This document shows positions 27,121 to 38,816 of a DNA stretch of 64,000 nucleotides, piece after piece. How positions within the stretch are numbered: position 1 is the stretch's first letter; each line of letters opens with the position of its first letter. The notes beneath the pieces were generated by a model. That model saw only the letters and a list, made by a program, of their open reading frames with translations. It made no database searches and was not told where the DNA came from. A program made the translations under genes and the position numbers. This stretch comes from Merluccius polli (Eukaryota; Chordata; Actinopteri; Gadiformes; Merlucciidae): the NCBI GenBank assembly GCA_030340625.1, contig JAOPHQ010004274.1, positions 15,001-79,000 of the forward strand, given 5' to 3'.

Positions 27121-29973
27121 TTCCCGTCCACTCGGTAAAATATCATGCCCACAACACCGTTCTCAAGTCATTGTCGATTCACTGTTTAGTTGACCGAGGC
27201 AATACTGTGGATGACGAGAAAACACACTAACATTCCTTACATGTAAGCTTAGCATTTAAAACAATGTATGCTGACCAGATGCAGACATGAGGGACGGACA
27301 TTATAGTTTAGGCACCGGTGTTTGCTAAACTATAGCCTTACTCTCTAGTTATAGGCTACTGTTCATGTAGCCTTTCCCAAAATGAATGTTTTGAAAATAA
27401 ATTATTATGTTTATTCTTATTCATATCCCCTAATTCTCTCTCTCGAATCCCTACCTTGACAAAAAGACAAAAGACTATTATTACACATTTTTACTATTTA
27501 CTTGTTGAGAAAATATGGAGAGCCCATCGTCAATGGAGGTCAATATTTGTATCAATTGACTACAGCGAAACAACTTCATATAACTTATAAGATTCAAACT
27601 CTTGTCCTACACTTGCCAGGGTAGCTTTACCAGAAGGATTGTCATGTATAAAGATGAAGGACGTTATCTATTCTACACACGTCATTTACTAACGCTCGTG
27701 GTCTAGCTTACTTTTTACCACAAATCTTAAATGTTGGCAAATTAATTTCTTGTATGAATCAAATCTAATTCACCATGGTTAGTGTGGCATTCATTATTTT
27801 TATTGAAATCAATACAGCAAAGAAATTAACTCAATGCTTTAAATAGACAGGCTGAAAACAGAGGAAGAACATTTACAATTTGGCCCATGCACTTCTGAAG
27901 TGATTCTGGCACCCCTGGAGAGACAGAGATAAACAGACAGTGTATAATGAGAAGGCAAGTGAAACTGTTATATTGACAAAAGACAATGTCAAAGTTATAC
28001 TGAATGGAGCAGAAAAGCAAGTTAGGATGGTACTTCATTTATCCAATACTTAGTTTCTCACTTAATTTATAGACGATAGTGGATTTTCCCTTCAGCTCTG
28101 AATATTTTCAATACAACGGTGGATTTACCCAAGCCCATTTCAGTGCAGGGAGCAGTGCAGACGTTTCTAATTCTTAAAGGAACTCATCTCTTGTATAGTG
28201 TACACTGACAGAGTAAAGACCCATACCTTAACTCATGTGGACACTGTGGACATAGTGTACACTGACAGAGTAAAGACCCATACCTTAACTCATGTGGACA
28301 CTGTGGACATAGTGTACACTGACAGAGTAAAGACCCATACCTTAATTCATGTGGACACTGTGGACATATTGGACACTGAAAGAGTAACCACCTCCATCAA
28401 GACATGTCGTGTATTACCATGGTTAAACTTTGATGATTTGGAAAAGGTTAGATATTTGGAAGTCTTTGGGCTAGTCCAACAGCCAGCACCCAAATAATAC
28501 GTTTTCACGGCCACACTTGGCAGGGGGTCTGAGATAAAAGATCAGGCCGACCGTCTGACGTAGGTCATTAAGTTTTCACAAACCATCTTTTGATAGTATT
28601 TCATGTGAAGTATTGTGTTTCAGATGCTTTGAAAACTGTTTGCTTCTGTGGATCCTGTGATGTTTATTTTATTTTTTATTTTTTTTAAATCACAAACAGC
28701 CTTCCAATTACAGGATTTAGCAGCACTCACATGATTGACAGACTGCTCAGAGAGTTCAGCCTATCAGAGCCGAGTGATTGCTGACACCAGATGGTCAAAT
28801 AATTACGGCCCGCCCCTCTGGAGCCATGTCCCCCTGCCAGCTGCATGTCTGGCATTTCATCAAACTCATTTAATGTTTCCGTACTTAAACTTTATTGTCA
28901 ATCTTCCTACCGTGTGTGATATAAAATGTAGAAAGCAGAGAAAACACATACACAGAGAGCATTCACTTTTCTTCAGCTAGGCTCCCCTGTTGAAAACAAA
29001 TTAAACTTGATAGATGCACAGCCTCCCACAATGCACCTGGCCCCCTCCTTCCTGTGCGGGACGAGGTGTAATTAAGGTAAATAGAGAGCCCTTTCACACA
29101 GCGACAGGTAAATAACAGCCTTCAATGTGACAGAGTTACAGATCCACAGGCTAGAACCACAGTTTATTATCAGGTTGACACTCGTCAACCGGGCCTTAAT
29201 GCCACCCACCCATCTAGAGATGTCGAGAGGCATCATCCAGTCTTCTCATCCACCTCACTTTTGATTTTCATCCACTTGACTTTTAGATTCATCCACCTGA
29301 TGTTTTCATTCACACACAGGACAAGATAATTTATTGCATATATGTGTAATGAAATCCCCCCCCCCCCACTGTCTCTTCAGCTGTCTGCTTTTTCAGATGA
29401 AATCAGAGCCATCATGCTAATTGCATCCTAATCAGCTTCCTCTCCCTTTACTAATTATCATTCCGTCATCTTTTTTTTGCCCATCAACTGACATGGATGG
29501 TGTCATCAAAGGAACAAAGGCAAGGGGGGGGGGGGGGCGCAGTACTTTTCTCGTCAGTCAGAGTTGGGCTGACCTCAGTCACTTCCCTATTTCAATGGTA
29601 ATCACAGGTCTTTCTGTAGTCGTGTCCTAGCTGTGTATCCAGTAGTGATTGCGCAGTTAAGGTATTTTTTTCACCCGAATCCGCATATTGCTGTAACTGC
29701 AAACGCCTTTTGTAAATTGAAGAAAATGACACCCGTGTACGCTTTCCAACCCGCTATTATAAAATGGTGTTGCCCCCCTCCTCCGCCCATCATAATTTTA
29801 GATTAGGTTGTTATTTAATCTGAGAATTTGCCAGCATTTCAGCATGCATGTGAGTGCAGCCTTTTATCGGTAGGCCTAACAATGAACCAAACAACAAAAT
29901 GCATAGACATTATTTGACTTAATAGCATAATAGGCTTTCTTTTCTTTTCGTTATTGAACAGAAAACCCAGACC
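27121..29973. other. Low-repeat part of intron 2
   Basis: This is one of the least repetitive parts of the window and is mostly AT-rich unique-looking sequence. It contains the 57-bp minisatellite (28196-28380), poly-C (about 29357-29368) and poly-G (about 29525-29537) runs. I see no exon or RNA gene. Confidence 0.65.
28196..28392. repeat. 57-bp minisatellite, about 3.4 copies
   Basis: Units start at 28196, 28253 and 28310, with a degenerate partial unit from 28367, so the period is exactly 57 nt. The first two units are nearly identical. The period is a multiple of three, so a + frame (28198-28497) reads a 19-residue repeat containing YTDRVKTHTLTHVDTVDI. No splice or homology evidence supports coding. 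Confidence 0.9.
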
Positions 29974-30262
29974 GGTAACACTTTAGATTAGGGACCACAT
30001 ATTAACCATTAACTAGTTGCTTATAAGCACACATATTGGCTCTTTATTAGTAATTATAATAATTATAAAGCACTTATTAATGCATTATTCTGCATGACCA
30101 TATTCTACAACTACTAGGCCATTAACTTTAATATTAGAGTTTTCCCTCAATAACCTCCTAATTACTGCTTATTGACAGTAAGTAAGGAAGTTGTTGTACA
30201 TAAATTACGATCTTAGCAACTAGTTAAAGGTGAATATGTGGTCCCTAATCTAAAGTGTTACC
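29974..30262. mobile_element. Palindromic MITE, GGTAACACTTTAGATT termini
   Basis: The ends GGTAACACTTTAGATTAGGG and its reverse complement (30243-30262) match perfectly, and the similarity continues with GACCACATATT. The flanks CCCAGACC (29966-29973) and CACAGACC (30263-30270) form an 8-bp duplication with one mismatch. There is no coding capacity. Confidence 0.88.
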
Positions 30263-30769
30263 CACAGACCAGCTGAAATATTAGCCTATGGCAAAATAAA
30301 GAGGCATTTGCATGTGAACAAAAATAAATGAATACAATAGGCGTAGACCAGACAGTAGACCAGATAATAAAACATGTATATCTTATTCTTAAATAAATGA
30401 GAATACAATGTGCATGTAAATTAAATAAAATGGACAACAGGACAACAAATAACAAGATAATCTTGAAAAAATCACGTAGGATTTTGTCGGACAGGCTATA
30501 CATGCTTTAAAGGATATGCGATACTGAACTTGAATGAAATAATTAGGATGGCAAACAAGAAATAGCTGATAACAAGACATTAAGAAGCATATTTTAACAA
30601 ACCTTCCCGCAAAATCACCTGTATATTATAAATACTGAAAAAAAGGCTGATCCACAACCGCCTCCACCCATGGTCAAAGTCGGGTCACACGGGCCAATTA
30701 CTCAATCCACGCAATATATTTACCATTTTCAACCCGATCTTCCATTTTTGTATTGATAGCCATGAGAAA

Positions 30770-30930
30770 ACTGCTCAGTGTTTGCCAAAAAGTTTTTGGG
30801 TTCGATCCACAATGGATGCTGCTTATCTATTGGGCAGCCTTGAACAAGAGGCTCTAACCCCCTACCTGCAACTTAATAAATAACATGTATCTGAATTCAC
30901 TGCAAGCTTTGGATAAAACTAGCTTTATAA
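30770..30930 (+). repeat. tRNA-derived SINE fragment
   Basis: A box-B-like GGGTTCGATCCAC at about 30799 is followed by CCTTGAACAAGAGGCTCTAACC and by TGAATTCACTGCAAGCTTTGGATAAA. This tail is shared with the copy near 40650-40830. It is degraded and its ends are unclear. Confidence 0.6.
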
Positions 30931-31676
30931 CTCGGTTATATGACTAAATAGTACAATAGTAAATAGTCATTCCAGACTCAAAATCATCTCAGCTTATTAT
31001 CCATGGTGGTCACTCTTAAGTGATGGGCAACATTTTGGATTCATGACAAACTTTGTATATACATACAAATATATCTCTGTGTCCTTTAAGGTACACCTGG
31101 CTTACACACCCTGACTTGAAACCTAGCTAATTGTTAACAATTGTACTCTAAGTGGGTCGAAGTACTTAAGTAAGTAAATAAGTAAACACCTCAAGCCAAA
31201 TTCCCGATTCAGGCTTAATGGCCTCTAAAAGACACGAGAGACTAATTATCACCCTATCTTCTGCCACTCCATCTTCACCAATCCTTAAGTCACTGTTTCA
31301 ATTAGTTTCTCATTACAATGTCTGAAGTTTAGTGACTCAAATGACTTTTCTCTAATGGTTGCACATAAAACAGTACAGACTTGGATGAAATCACTGAAAA
31401 CCTAATGTAGTTAAATGAGACACATTTAATGGTTATTCAAAAATGATTGGTGATGATTTATTTATTGTTCACAACAGACTAACTTCCGTCGTGTCCTTGT
31501 TTGTCTTTAGGTAGACGACTCAAGTTTATTTGCTATTGCTCTTTATCACAGTTGCTGGTATCGAAGCACTTCACAGACCCATACTGGACACGCCGTAACC
31601 CTGTAGCCCTCTACAGGGTTAAGGTGCAACACATCTCTCCAAAGCCCAGCAGGACAAGGATTAAACCTTGAGAAAG

Positions 31677-32000
31677 TGTCACAGTTTGAATTGTTCTGTT
31701 TGTAGTTTTTTATTTCTCCCCCTTGATTGTGAATTGTTTTCTCTGTGTATTTAAGTGCTCAGTTTTGTTTGCCCTTTGTCTGACCGCCCTGTACCTAAAC
31801 CCAGCCTAAGTGTCTTAGTTATTGATTAGCCCTTTTGTTCAACTTTAGAGAAGTCTGACAGTTTTTTCAGCGTGTTGCCCTTGTTCATTCTTCTGTCTTG
31901 AAAAATGTGAAGTGTGGACTTTTTTTTTTGTTCAAACCGTCTTTAAGGTCTAGACTTTATCCTCAACGTCTACATTTGTGTCCGGAACCTGATCCTGACA
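31677..32000 (+). mobile_element. Probable solo LTR, 324 bp
   Basis: The segment begins TGTCACAG and ends CCTGACA. A TATA-like TGTATTTAAG lies at about 31746. The flanks (GAAAG and TCAAG) agree only partly, so any target duplication has decayed. No internal retroelement sequence adjoins it. Confidence 0.55.
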
Positions 32001-32568
32001 TCAAGAAGACACACCAAGGGAGACCACTTCTTCTAATGATAGATATTAACACTATTTATTGTTATTTGTTTCATTCTGTACTATAGCCATTCAAAGTCAT
32101 TATCAGGTAATGGTCCATAGAATAACTGCCACACAAACACACACACACAGACACACACACACACACACACACACATACATACACTGAATAACTGTGTGTG
32201 CGCGTGCATGCATGTGCACGCGCATATGTGCGTATGTTTGTGTGTATTATCTCATTAAGTTGATTCTCCATGACGTTACCAGCAGCATAGATGACAGTCC
32301 TGACGGTTCAAATGAGAATTTTTTCAGTTTTTCAGCACATCACTGTTCGGCCTCTCTATGGCAACGCAGATTGGTTCATCATTTTGACTGCTAATATGTT
32401 TAGCAGTTCCCAACCTTGCACACATCAGCCTTTTAAACCTGTTGTGGAGTGTGTGTGTGGTTGATAGTTGTTTTAAGCAGCCTCTCCTGGCCTGAGTGTT
32501 TAATGGCAATTCCACAAAGCATTTTGTACTTTTTCATGATCATCCACACCAGCACACACACATGCGCA

Positions 32569-32571
<3 letters not shown>

Positions 32572-32633
<62 letters not shown>
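32572..32633. repeat. (AT)n microsatellite, 62 nt
   Basis: An uninterrupted AT array preceded by a short CA run. Confidence 0.95.
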
Positions 32634-32636
<3 letters not shown>

Positions 32637-33317
32637 TCCACACACACAAGATAAGGGAGAGAGAGACAGAGAGAGAGATGTTTTTTTCATGTTGAACTGT
32701 CACAAAGGTGATGTTTGGTGAACAGACCTGCAAAGTTTCCTCTCTTAATGTTTTAGTCATGTTGTTTATCCATCGAATCTACAGTCATATGTGTGGTTGC
32801 CTGGTACTGTGTGTATGTGTGTGTGTGTCTCTGTACTTATGTGAGTGTCTGCATGGTTGTGAGTGTCTGCGTGGTTGTGAGTGTTTGTGTGGTGTGTGTG
32901 TGCACGATTGTGTGTGTATGTTTGGTTATGTGTGTGTTTGTATGTGTGTGTCCACATGGTTTCAGATGTGTGTGTCTGCACGTCTGTGCGGTTGTGTGCG
33001 TGTGTTTATATGTGCGTGCAATTTGTTTGTGTGTGTGTGTGTGTGTCCGCATGGTTTCGGGCGCGTGTGTTTCCCTCTGCGCTATAAAACAGCTAGATTA
33101 ATGCGTGGCTGTGTGTGCAGGCTCACTGCAATGCATAGCTGCACCCCGAGAGGTGTCGATAACACACAAACAAACCAAACAAAATCAGAATAGGAACCTT
33201 TGTTTTTCTTTAGTGTATGATGTGTGTTGTATGTGTCTGTAAGAGAATGTATGTTGATGTATGTAAATGATGTCCGTATGTATGTATGTATGTATGTAGG
33301 CCTATGTATGTATGTAT

Positions 33318-34183
33318 CAGTGGCGGCTGGTGGTTTTTAAAGTGAGGGAGGAAGGACTGCGCGCTTGGTTGCCATTGGTCTGCACTGTTGGTGTATGGTG
33401 GCATCAGAATGTGAGACTCAGTTGTTTCAGGTTATCAGGGTTAGTTTTGGTGAACTACAACATAGCAGGGAGGGATAGTTATGTGAATAAAATGGATACA
33501 AAGCCACCAGTGTTTCTCTATAGCTCTGGAGAAAACATAGCTCTGCCAATAAGGAGCTGTTCAGCGGCCGTGACGTATGAAACGCCATGTTCCGATCGGT
33601 GATTCTGTGAGCGATCGCGAGGTCTATTCTAGCTTCACCTGACGTTTCTCTATAGCTCTGAGCCGGGCCTATTTATCCTGGATTGGCAAGCGTGCAACCG
33701 AATAAGCCAGGATACCGCCTAGCAGGATAGTCCAAGTCGCGCTTACTCAATTATCCTATCCGACTTTTGTGCAATACCCCCCGGGTTTGTTATGGACAGC
33801 GATAGCCAGGGATCCTGCTTATTGGTTCATAGCGCAGACGGACAGATGTTTGAGCGAATCAGAGCCCTTAAAGTCCCGCCCCCTCAGAGGAGGACTTTCC
33901 TCCTCTCCCCCGTTATCCACCGGCCGCCAGTACTTTCGGAAAAATCAATGGTTGTGTATGTGGACGGAGGGAGGACGTTCCTCCCTGAAGTAATTGTCAA
34001 TAGGCGATAGGGGGCGCTAATGTCCCTTTACCAGGGAAACAAACATTATATATTCAAAGGCAATAAAGTAGTCATATTTAAGGGCATTAATTCATTACAA
34101 TAGTCTGGGCAATCTACATTTTTTATTCTCAACAATGTTGAGGAGGATCTTCCTCCCTTTCCTCAATGGAGGAGCCTCCACTG
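33318..34183. mobile_element. hAT non-autonomous element, 866 bp
   Basis: It begins CAGTGGCGGCTGG and ends GGAGGCTCCATTG-type sequence in reverse complement (GAGCCTCCACTG on the + strand). GTATGTAT lies on both sides (33310-33317 and 34184-34191). It interrupts a TATG microsatellite. The open frames inside do not resemble a transposase. Confidence 0.85.
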
Positions 34184-34263
34184 GTATGTATGTATGTATG
34201 TATGTATGTATGTATGTATGTATGTATGTATGTATGTAGGCTATGTATGTACGTATGTACGTG

Positions 34264-36206
34264 CAGTGTTGTGCCTGAACGCGTTCATTGAACGAAAAGT
34301 TCATGAACTCGTTCATAATTTTGGTGAACTTGAACGAACGAACGGTATTTCTGCCTGATGAACGATACTGTGAACGCGTTCATTCTGGTGTCTGTGAACG
34401 TCACGTTGGACAGCTGGACCGGCCCAAAAATAATAATACACAAAATAAAAAATAAAATATATATATATATTACGGCCGGACGGCTCGGTCTGAAATCTCC
34501 CGAACCTCCCTATGGCAGCCCGTCCCTATGCGGCGCTCGTAAAAGCCGAACAATGCGCCTACATGCGCTCTTAAAGGTTTGGAAACGATCCAACAAGACT
34601 AAATCTGTATTCCAATCACAATAAGTAGCCTACTTATCGGCCAACAATAATCAAATAAGGCAGTAAAAGTGGGCATTAAACTGTAGGCTATAACTGTTTT
34701 GAAAAAAGGGGAAAAGGCCGACATATGCCGATACAATATGCGGCCGGCGCTCGGAAAAGGCTCGCAACAAAAAGATGAGCCACACATTTAGAAACAATTG
34801 CATGAACTATCTAAAAGAAATACCTTAGTCAGAAAACATATATGAGGCTGAACGTTTTGCTAAAATGTCACATTTATGGAAATATTGAAAATGTTGGAGC
34901 GGCTGACTTGACCACGCGAAACCGAGAGACGGCTGTCTCGACCGCAGTACGCGATCGGTCATTAATCAATAATCGTATTTAACCGTATAACTGCACACAA
35001 CTTTATTTAAAAGCAATCAAATGTAAAACATGTGTGTTTGTATTTTGGTGTCCGGTGCGTGTGGATGTGCGGCTCCTCCGGTGGAGCGGTTCATGTTAAT
35101 AGCGGAGTCCGGGAGGGTTCACCTTCACGGCGTATAACACAACAAATATTGTTATGATTAGGTTATTGGGCTGTAGGCCTGGTAGTGCAGTGTATTGCTA
35201 ATGGATATGAGTATGATGTGTAGAGGTGACCTGTATCAAAGTAAAAGAGCATAATTGTTATTATAGGAAGCCAAAAACAGCAGATCCACCAGGGAGCGAC
35301 CACTGTGACCAATGAGAGGATCTTCATTCAGATAAGAGAAAATAACTCTGTCCTTAGCCCTGCACACTTTTGTGTTCTTGTTATTATTTTAGTTGTATTT
35401 GTGAACTGTAACCAGTGACAGATATTCATTGAGTTAAGCTATTTTCACTCACTGGACAGAAAGTAGAAGCACTTTCCATGGTCTTGGACTCTGACTGACT
35501 CTTTTAAATTATTAATATATATATATATTTTTTTTACTATTGGGCAAACAATCCAAACAATTGAAAAGTGACTTAATAACGTTGACATGTTTTGCACTTT
35601 GAATGTTGCACTTTGAAATTCAACATTGAACTTCAACTACCTCGGCCTGGTTCCTACCTCAGTTTCTAGTCAGTAGAATGGTCTTGAGGGTTTGTAATTT
35701 TCTTTCCAGAATTCCAGTATTACTATTTTGTAATGTTCTGCTATGGAATTTGAAATTATTATTGCACCTTACAAACTACTGTCCTGTTTGTTTTATAATT
35801 TCTTATTAAAAAGGACATTCAAGCAAGTTTTTCCTCATGTTTTTGAGAATATAATGTTGGGGTGAAAGCTGCAACTGCTACTAGTGTGGACTGAATGGAG
35901 TTTAAACAACAATGGGGGAAGGCCCTTCGATGCTAATGTAAATCCTGGTTGGATAAGGATTCAAAACTGGATGAAATCTGCCACATAGTTTCAGTGTTAA
36001 ACTAATTAAATAATTGCTGGCTGTGGCAACAATTTTAAAAGAGTATAGTTCGCAACGTATTGAAAAAAAGAACTGAACTAGTTCATTTTTTGGAGCTGTG
36101 AACTTAGTTCAAAATTTGGAATTATGAACTATGAACTGAACTAGTTCATTTTAAAATGTGTGAACTATGCACTGTTTCATGTAGAAAGTGAACTTTCCCA
36201 ACACTG
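34264..36206. mobile_element. hAT non-autonomous element, 1943 bp
   Basis: It begins CAGTGTTGTGCCTGAACG and ends CTTTCCCAACACTG. Perfect 8-bp TGTACGTG flanks it (34256-34263 and 36207-36214). The subterminal regions are rich in GAACGAACG and TGAACT motifs. It sits in the same TATG microsatellite as the element ending at 34183. No transposase frame was recognised. Confidence 0.9.
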
Positions 36207-37300
36207 TGTACGTGTGTACATGCATGTATGTATGTATGTATGTATGTATGTACTAGGTCGTATGTAGGCCTATGAATGTATGCACTGTGGTATAAGTGCA
36301 TTTGGAATCGTGGCATCGACGACATTTCAATGCCAGACTGCTCACTAACTTTCTCTTCCTTCAAACTCTGAACCTCTTATTTTTGTCGCCCTTTCTCTGG
36401 TTCTGCTCCAGTGTTTGTAGTGTGATGAGTTTCTCTCTCTTCCACTCTCGTTCTTTCTTTTTGTCACCCTCTCTCGCCCTCTCTCTGTTTCTCTTTCCAA
36501 TCTGAAACCGTCCTCTTCTTCCATCCCTCTGTCGCTCCCGGCAACCACTTCTCGTTTCCTTGCATTTTATTTCCGACAGATTCCGTCTCTCTGTTCTCCT
36601 CCGACCAGTCTGGTTTTTATAGCGAAGAGTCGTTGTAATAAAAAAGTGTATCAATGTCTTGCCACTGTACGGCTCACTTGGAAAAGACTTTGACACAGCT
36701 CACCAGAAGGTCTGTGTTATCTATGTCTTCTCAAATCCCCAACAGCACATTTGTCATTGGAACCGGGCCCCCGGATTGATTAAAAGCTGAACAACTGGCA
36801 GCTCTCGCCGCATCAAGCGTGTTCGCGACCAAGAACACGAGGAGCCTGTCGATGACATAAGCTCGTAGATTGTGTCTTTGTGGTTGGCGAGAAAATGTAA
36901 AATAAGGGCTTTTTTCTCTCCCCCTTTTCTCCCCCCCCCTCTGCCATTTGCCACAATCCAACTCTGCTACCCCCTTCCTCGACATCATCACCACCCCGCC
37001 CGTTACATTTCATCCACCGCTAACACCCACACCCAACCAACCCCCCCATCCCCCTAAAAACCACCCCCCCCCCCCATACACATCCATCCTCACATACACC
37101 ACCCTTCTTTCTATCCCCTTCCTCGACACCACCAACCCACTTTCCACACCCCCTAACTCCCACCCCAACTCATTATGCCCTCCCCCCCACCATCCCTTCA
37201 CCAACCGCCCTCATCCCTCCATTGCCCTCTACCTCCTCCACCAATCACATCACCATCATCCCCCCATTATCCCCACCCTCCTCCACCACCCCCCGTGCAG
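36207..37300. other. End of intron 2
   Basis: Remaining TATG repeats (to about 36252) are followed by T/C-rich sequence (36400-36600) and then C-rich sequence (36900-37290) leading into the acceptor of exon 3. No gene besides the opsin is seen. Confidence 0.75.
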
Positions 37301-37534
37301 GTGAGCGGCATCCACACGGCGATGAGTCGCAGGCGGGAGCAGCGAGTCCTCCTGATGGTTGTAATCATGGTGGCCTGCTACCTGCTGTGCTGGCTGCCCT
37401 ACGGCATCATGGCCCTGCTGGCCACCTTCGGGAGCCCCGGCCTGGTCACGCCCGAGGCGAGCATCATCCCCTCTCTGCTGGCCAAGACCAGCACCTTCAT
37501 CAACCCCATCATCTACATCTTCATGAACAAGCAG
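37301..37534 (+). CDS. tmtops: TMT opsin, exon 3 (TM6, TM7, Schiff-base lysine)
   Basis: This exon encodes 78 codons, phase 0 at both ends. Intracellular loop 3 ends in SRRREQRVLLM. TM6 carries the CWLPYG motif. TM7 holds SLLAKTSTFINPIIYIF, with the retinal-attachment lysine at 37484-37486 and the NPxxY motif (NPIIY) that couples light activation to the G protein. It ends in MNKQ, the start of helix 8. Acceptor CAG is at 37298-37300 and donor GT at 37535-37536. Vertebrate rhodopsin has an exon of nearly the same size bounded at the same two positions. All residues expected for a working photopigment in this part are present. Confidence 0.96.
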
Positions 37535-37699
37535 GTGAGGGAGGTCTAAAGGTGTGTCTACACGGGGTGTTTTTTTTTAAATTTGTCTTTCGTCCTCGTC
37601 CTCCCCTTAGGGCTGCACAATGAATTGCATATTAAATCAAAATCGCGATTTTGACCTCACCGATTAGCATCATTGCGAAAGGTCGCAATGCATTTATAT

Positions 37700-38816
37700 T
37701 AGGGGTGTGACGATACACTAAACGCACAATACGATACATGATATTGGTCACAATACGATATAGCCAAGATATTAACAATGAAGTTCAAATGAAGACTAAT
37801 GTATAATTATATATACCTGAGGGTAAAAATGTAGAGGACAATGTTTAACAGTAGTATGTATGGCTGAGGTATGAAACAATAGTTAAAATAACAGTGAACT
37901 ATGACATGTAATTAGAAATACTAAAAAATATTTTAAAAAATATCAACATAAAGCTAGTGTTCTCCGGTCCCTTTCAGACTGATGACCTGTTTTGAGTCTA
38001 GTGGGCGGCAGTGGCGCAGGAGGTAGAGTGGGTTGCCTAGTAATCGGAAGGTTGCTAGTTCGATTCCCGGCTCCTCCTAGCTAAGTGCCGAGGTGTCCCT
38101 GAGCAAGACACCTCACCCTAACTGCTCCCGGCGAGCTGGCTGTCGCCTTGCATGGCTGACCCGCCGTCGGAGTATGAATGTGTGTATGAATGGGTGAATG
38201 TGAGGCAATAGTTGTAAAAGAGCTTTGGAGAGGTCATACCTCTGAGAAATGCGCTATATAAATGCAGTCCATTTAGTGCACTTAATTCTGCGCTTAAATA
38301 GAAAAAATACCAAAATAAATCAACATAAAGCTAGTGTTCTCCACTGCAGGGTACTTTCCGACTGTTAATTAGCTTATCAACATTTTCAGGCTAAAATTAT
38401 ATGCTCTATCTCAACCTTGCTGTCTGCCATGTTGACACTGACAATACTACTGTAGGCGATAGAGTATGGCAGAGGAAGGCGAAGACATGCCACTCTGTTG
38501 ATGGTGCCCTCCGGTGCATAAATGGTATGATGAAAATGTGGTTATGTGAAGTCAGCAAGACTTCCTCTTCCGTGCGCCGGTCATTGTTTACAGTCCGATT
38601 AACAAGTTGAAACGCATGAATGGAGTTGGAGTTAAGAGACTACGATTGGATTGTTTCACAAGTAGCCTTTCCACAAGTAGCTAATAAAAAGCAAAAATGT
38701 CGTCAGTCGATAGCCGATAGGTTCCCAGATTGCATTTCGGTTGATGCGTTTGCGATGCATATCGTGACGTTTTCATTTTGCGATATTTCGTGACACGATA
38801 TTTTGTCACACCCCTA
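37700..38816. mobile_element. Inner hAT-like element with perfect 8-bp TSD
   Basis: The ends TAGGGGTGTGACGATA and TGTCACACCCCTA are inverted repeats. ATTTATAT flanks both sides (37692-37699 and 38817-38824). It carries a SINE (38004-38273). The repeated phrase CAACATAAAGCTAGTGTTCT occurs on both sides of that SINE (about 37945 and 38320). Confidence 0.85.
38004..38273 (+). mobile_element. tRNA-derived SINE
   Basis: The 5' part is tRNA-like (GGCGGCAGTGGCGCAGGAGG), with a box-B-like AGTTCGATTCCCGG at about 38057-38070. A body including CCTGAGCAAGACACCTCACC follows, and the tail reads GCGCTATATAAATGCAGTCC. TAGTG lies on both sides (37999-38003 and 38274-38278). A functional tRNA gene is excluded by the absence of a closed cloverleaf. 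Confidence 0.8.

Larger units (their letters stand above)
30263..33309. other. Mostly unique intron sequence
   Basis: AT-rich sequence holds a SINE-like fragment (30770-30930), an LTR-like segment (31677-32000), a CA stretch (32133-32175), a 62-nt AT tract (32572-32633) and GT-rich sequence (32790-33045). No gene is supported. Confidence 0.65.

Noticed and set aside
28198..28497. Protein gene with 19-residue repeats
   Set aside because: The frame is open because the minisatellite period is a multiple of three. No splice sites or homology were seen.
38004..38090. tRNA gene
   Set aside because: Box B is present, but it continues into a SINE body and tail with a short duplication around it.
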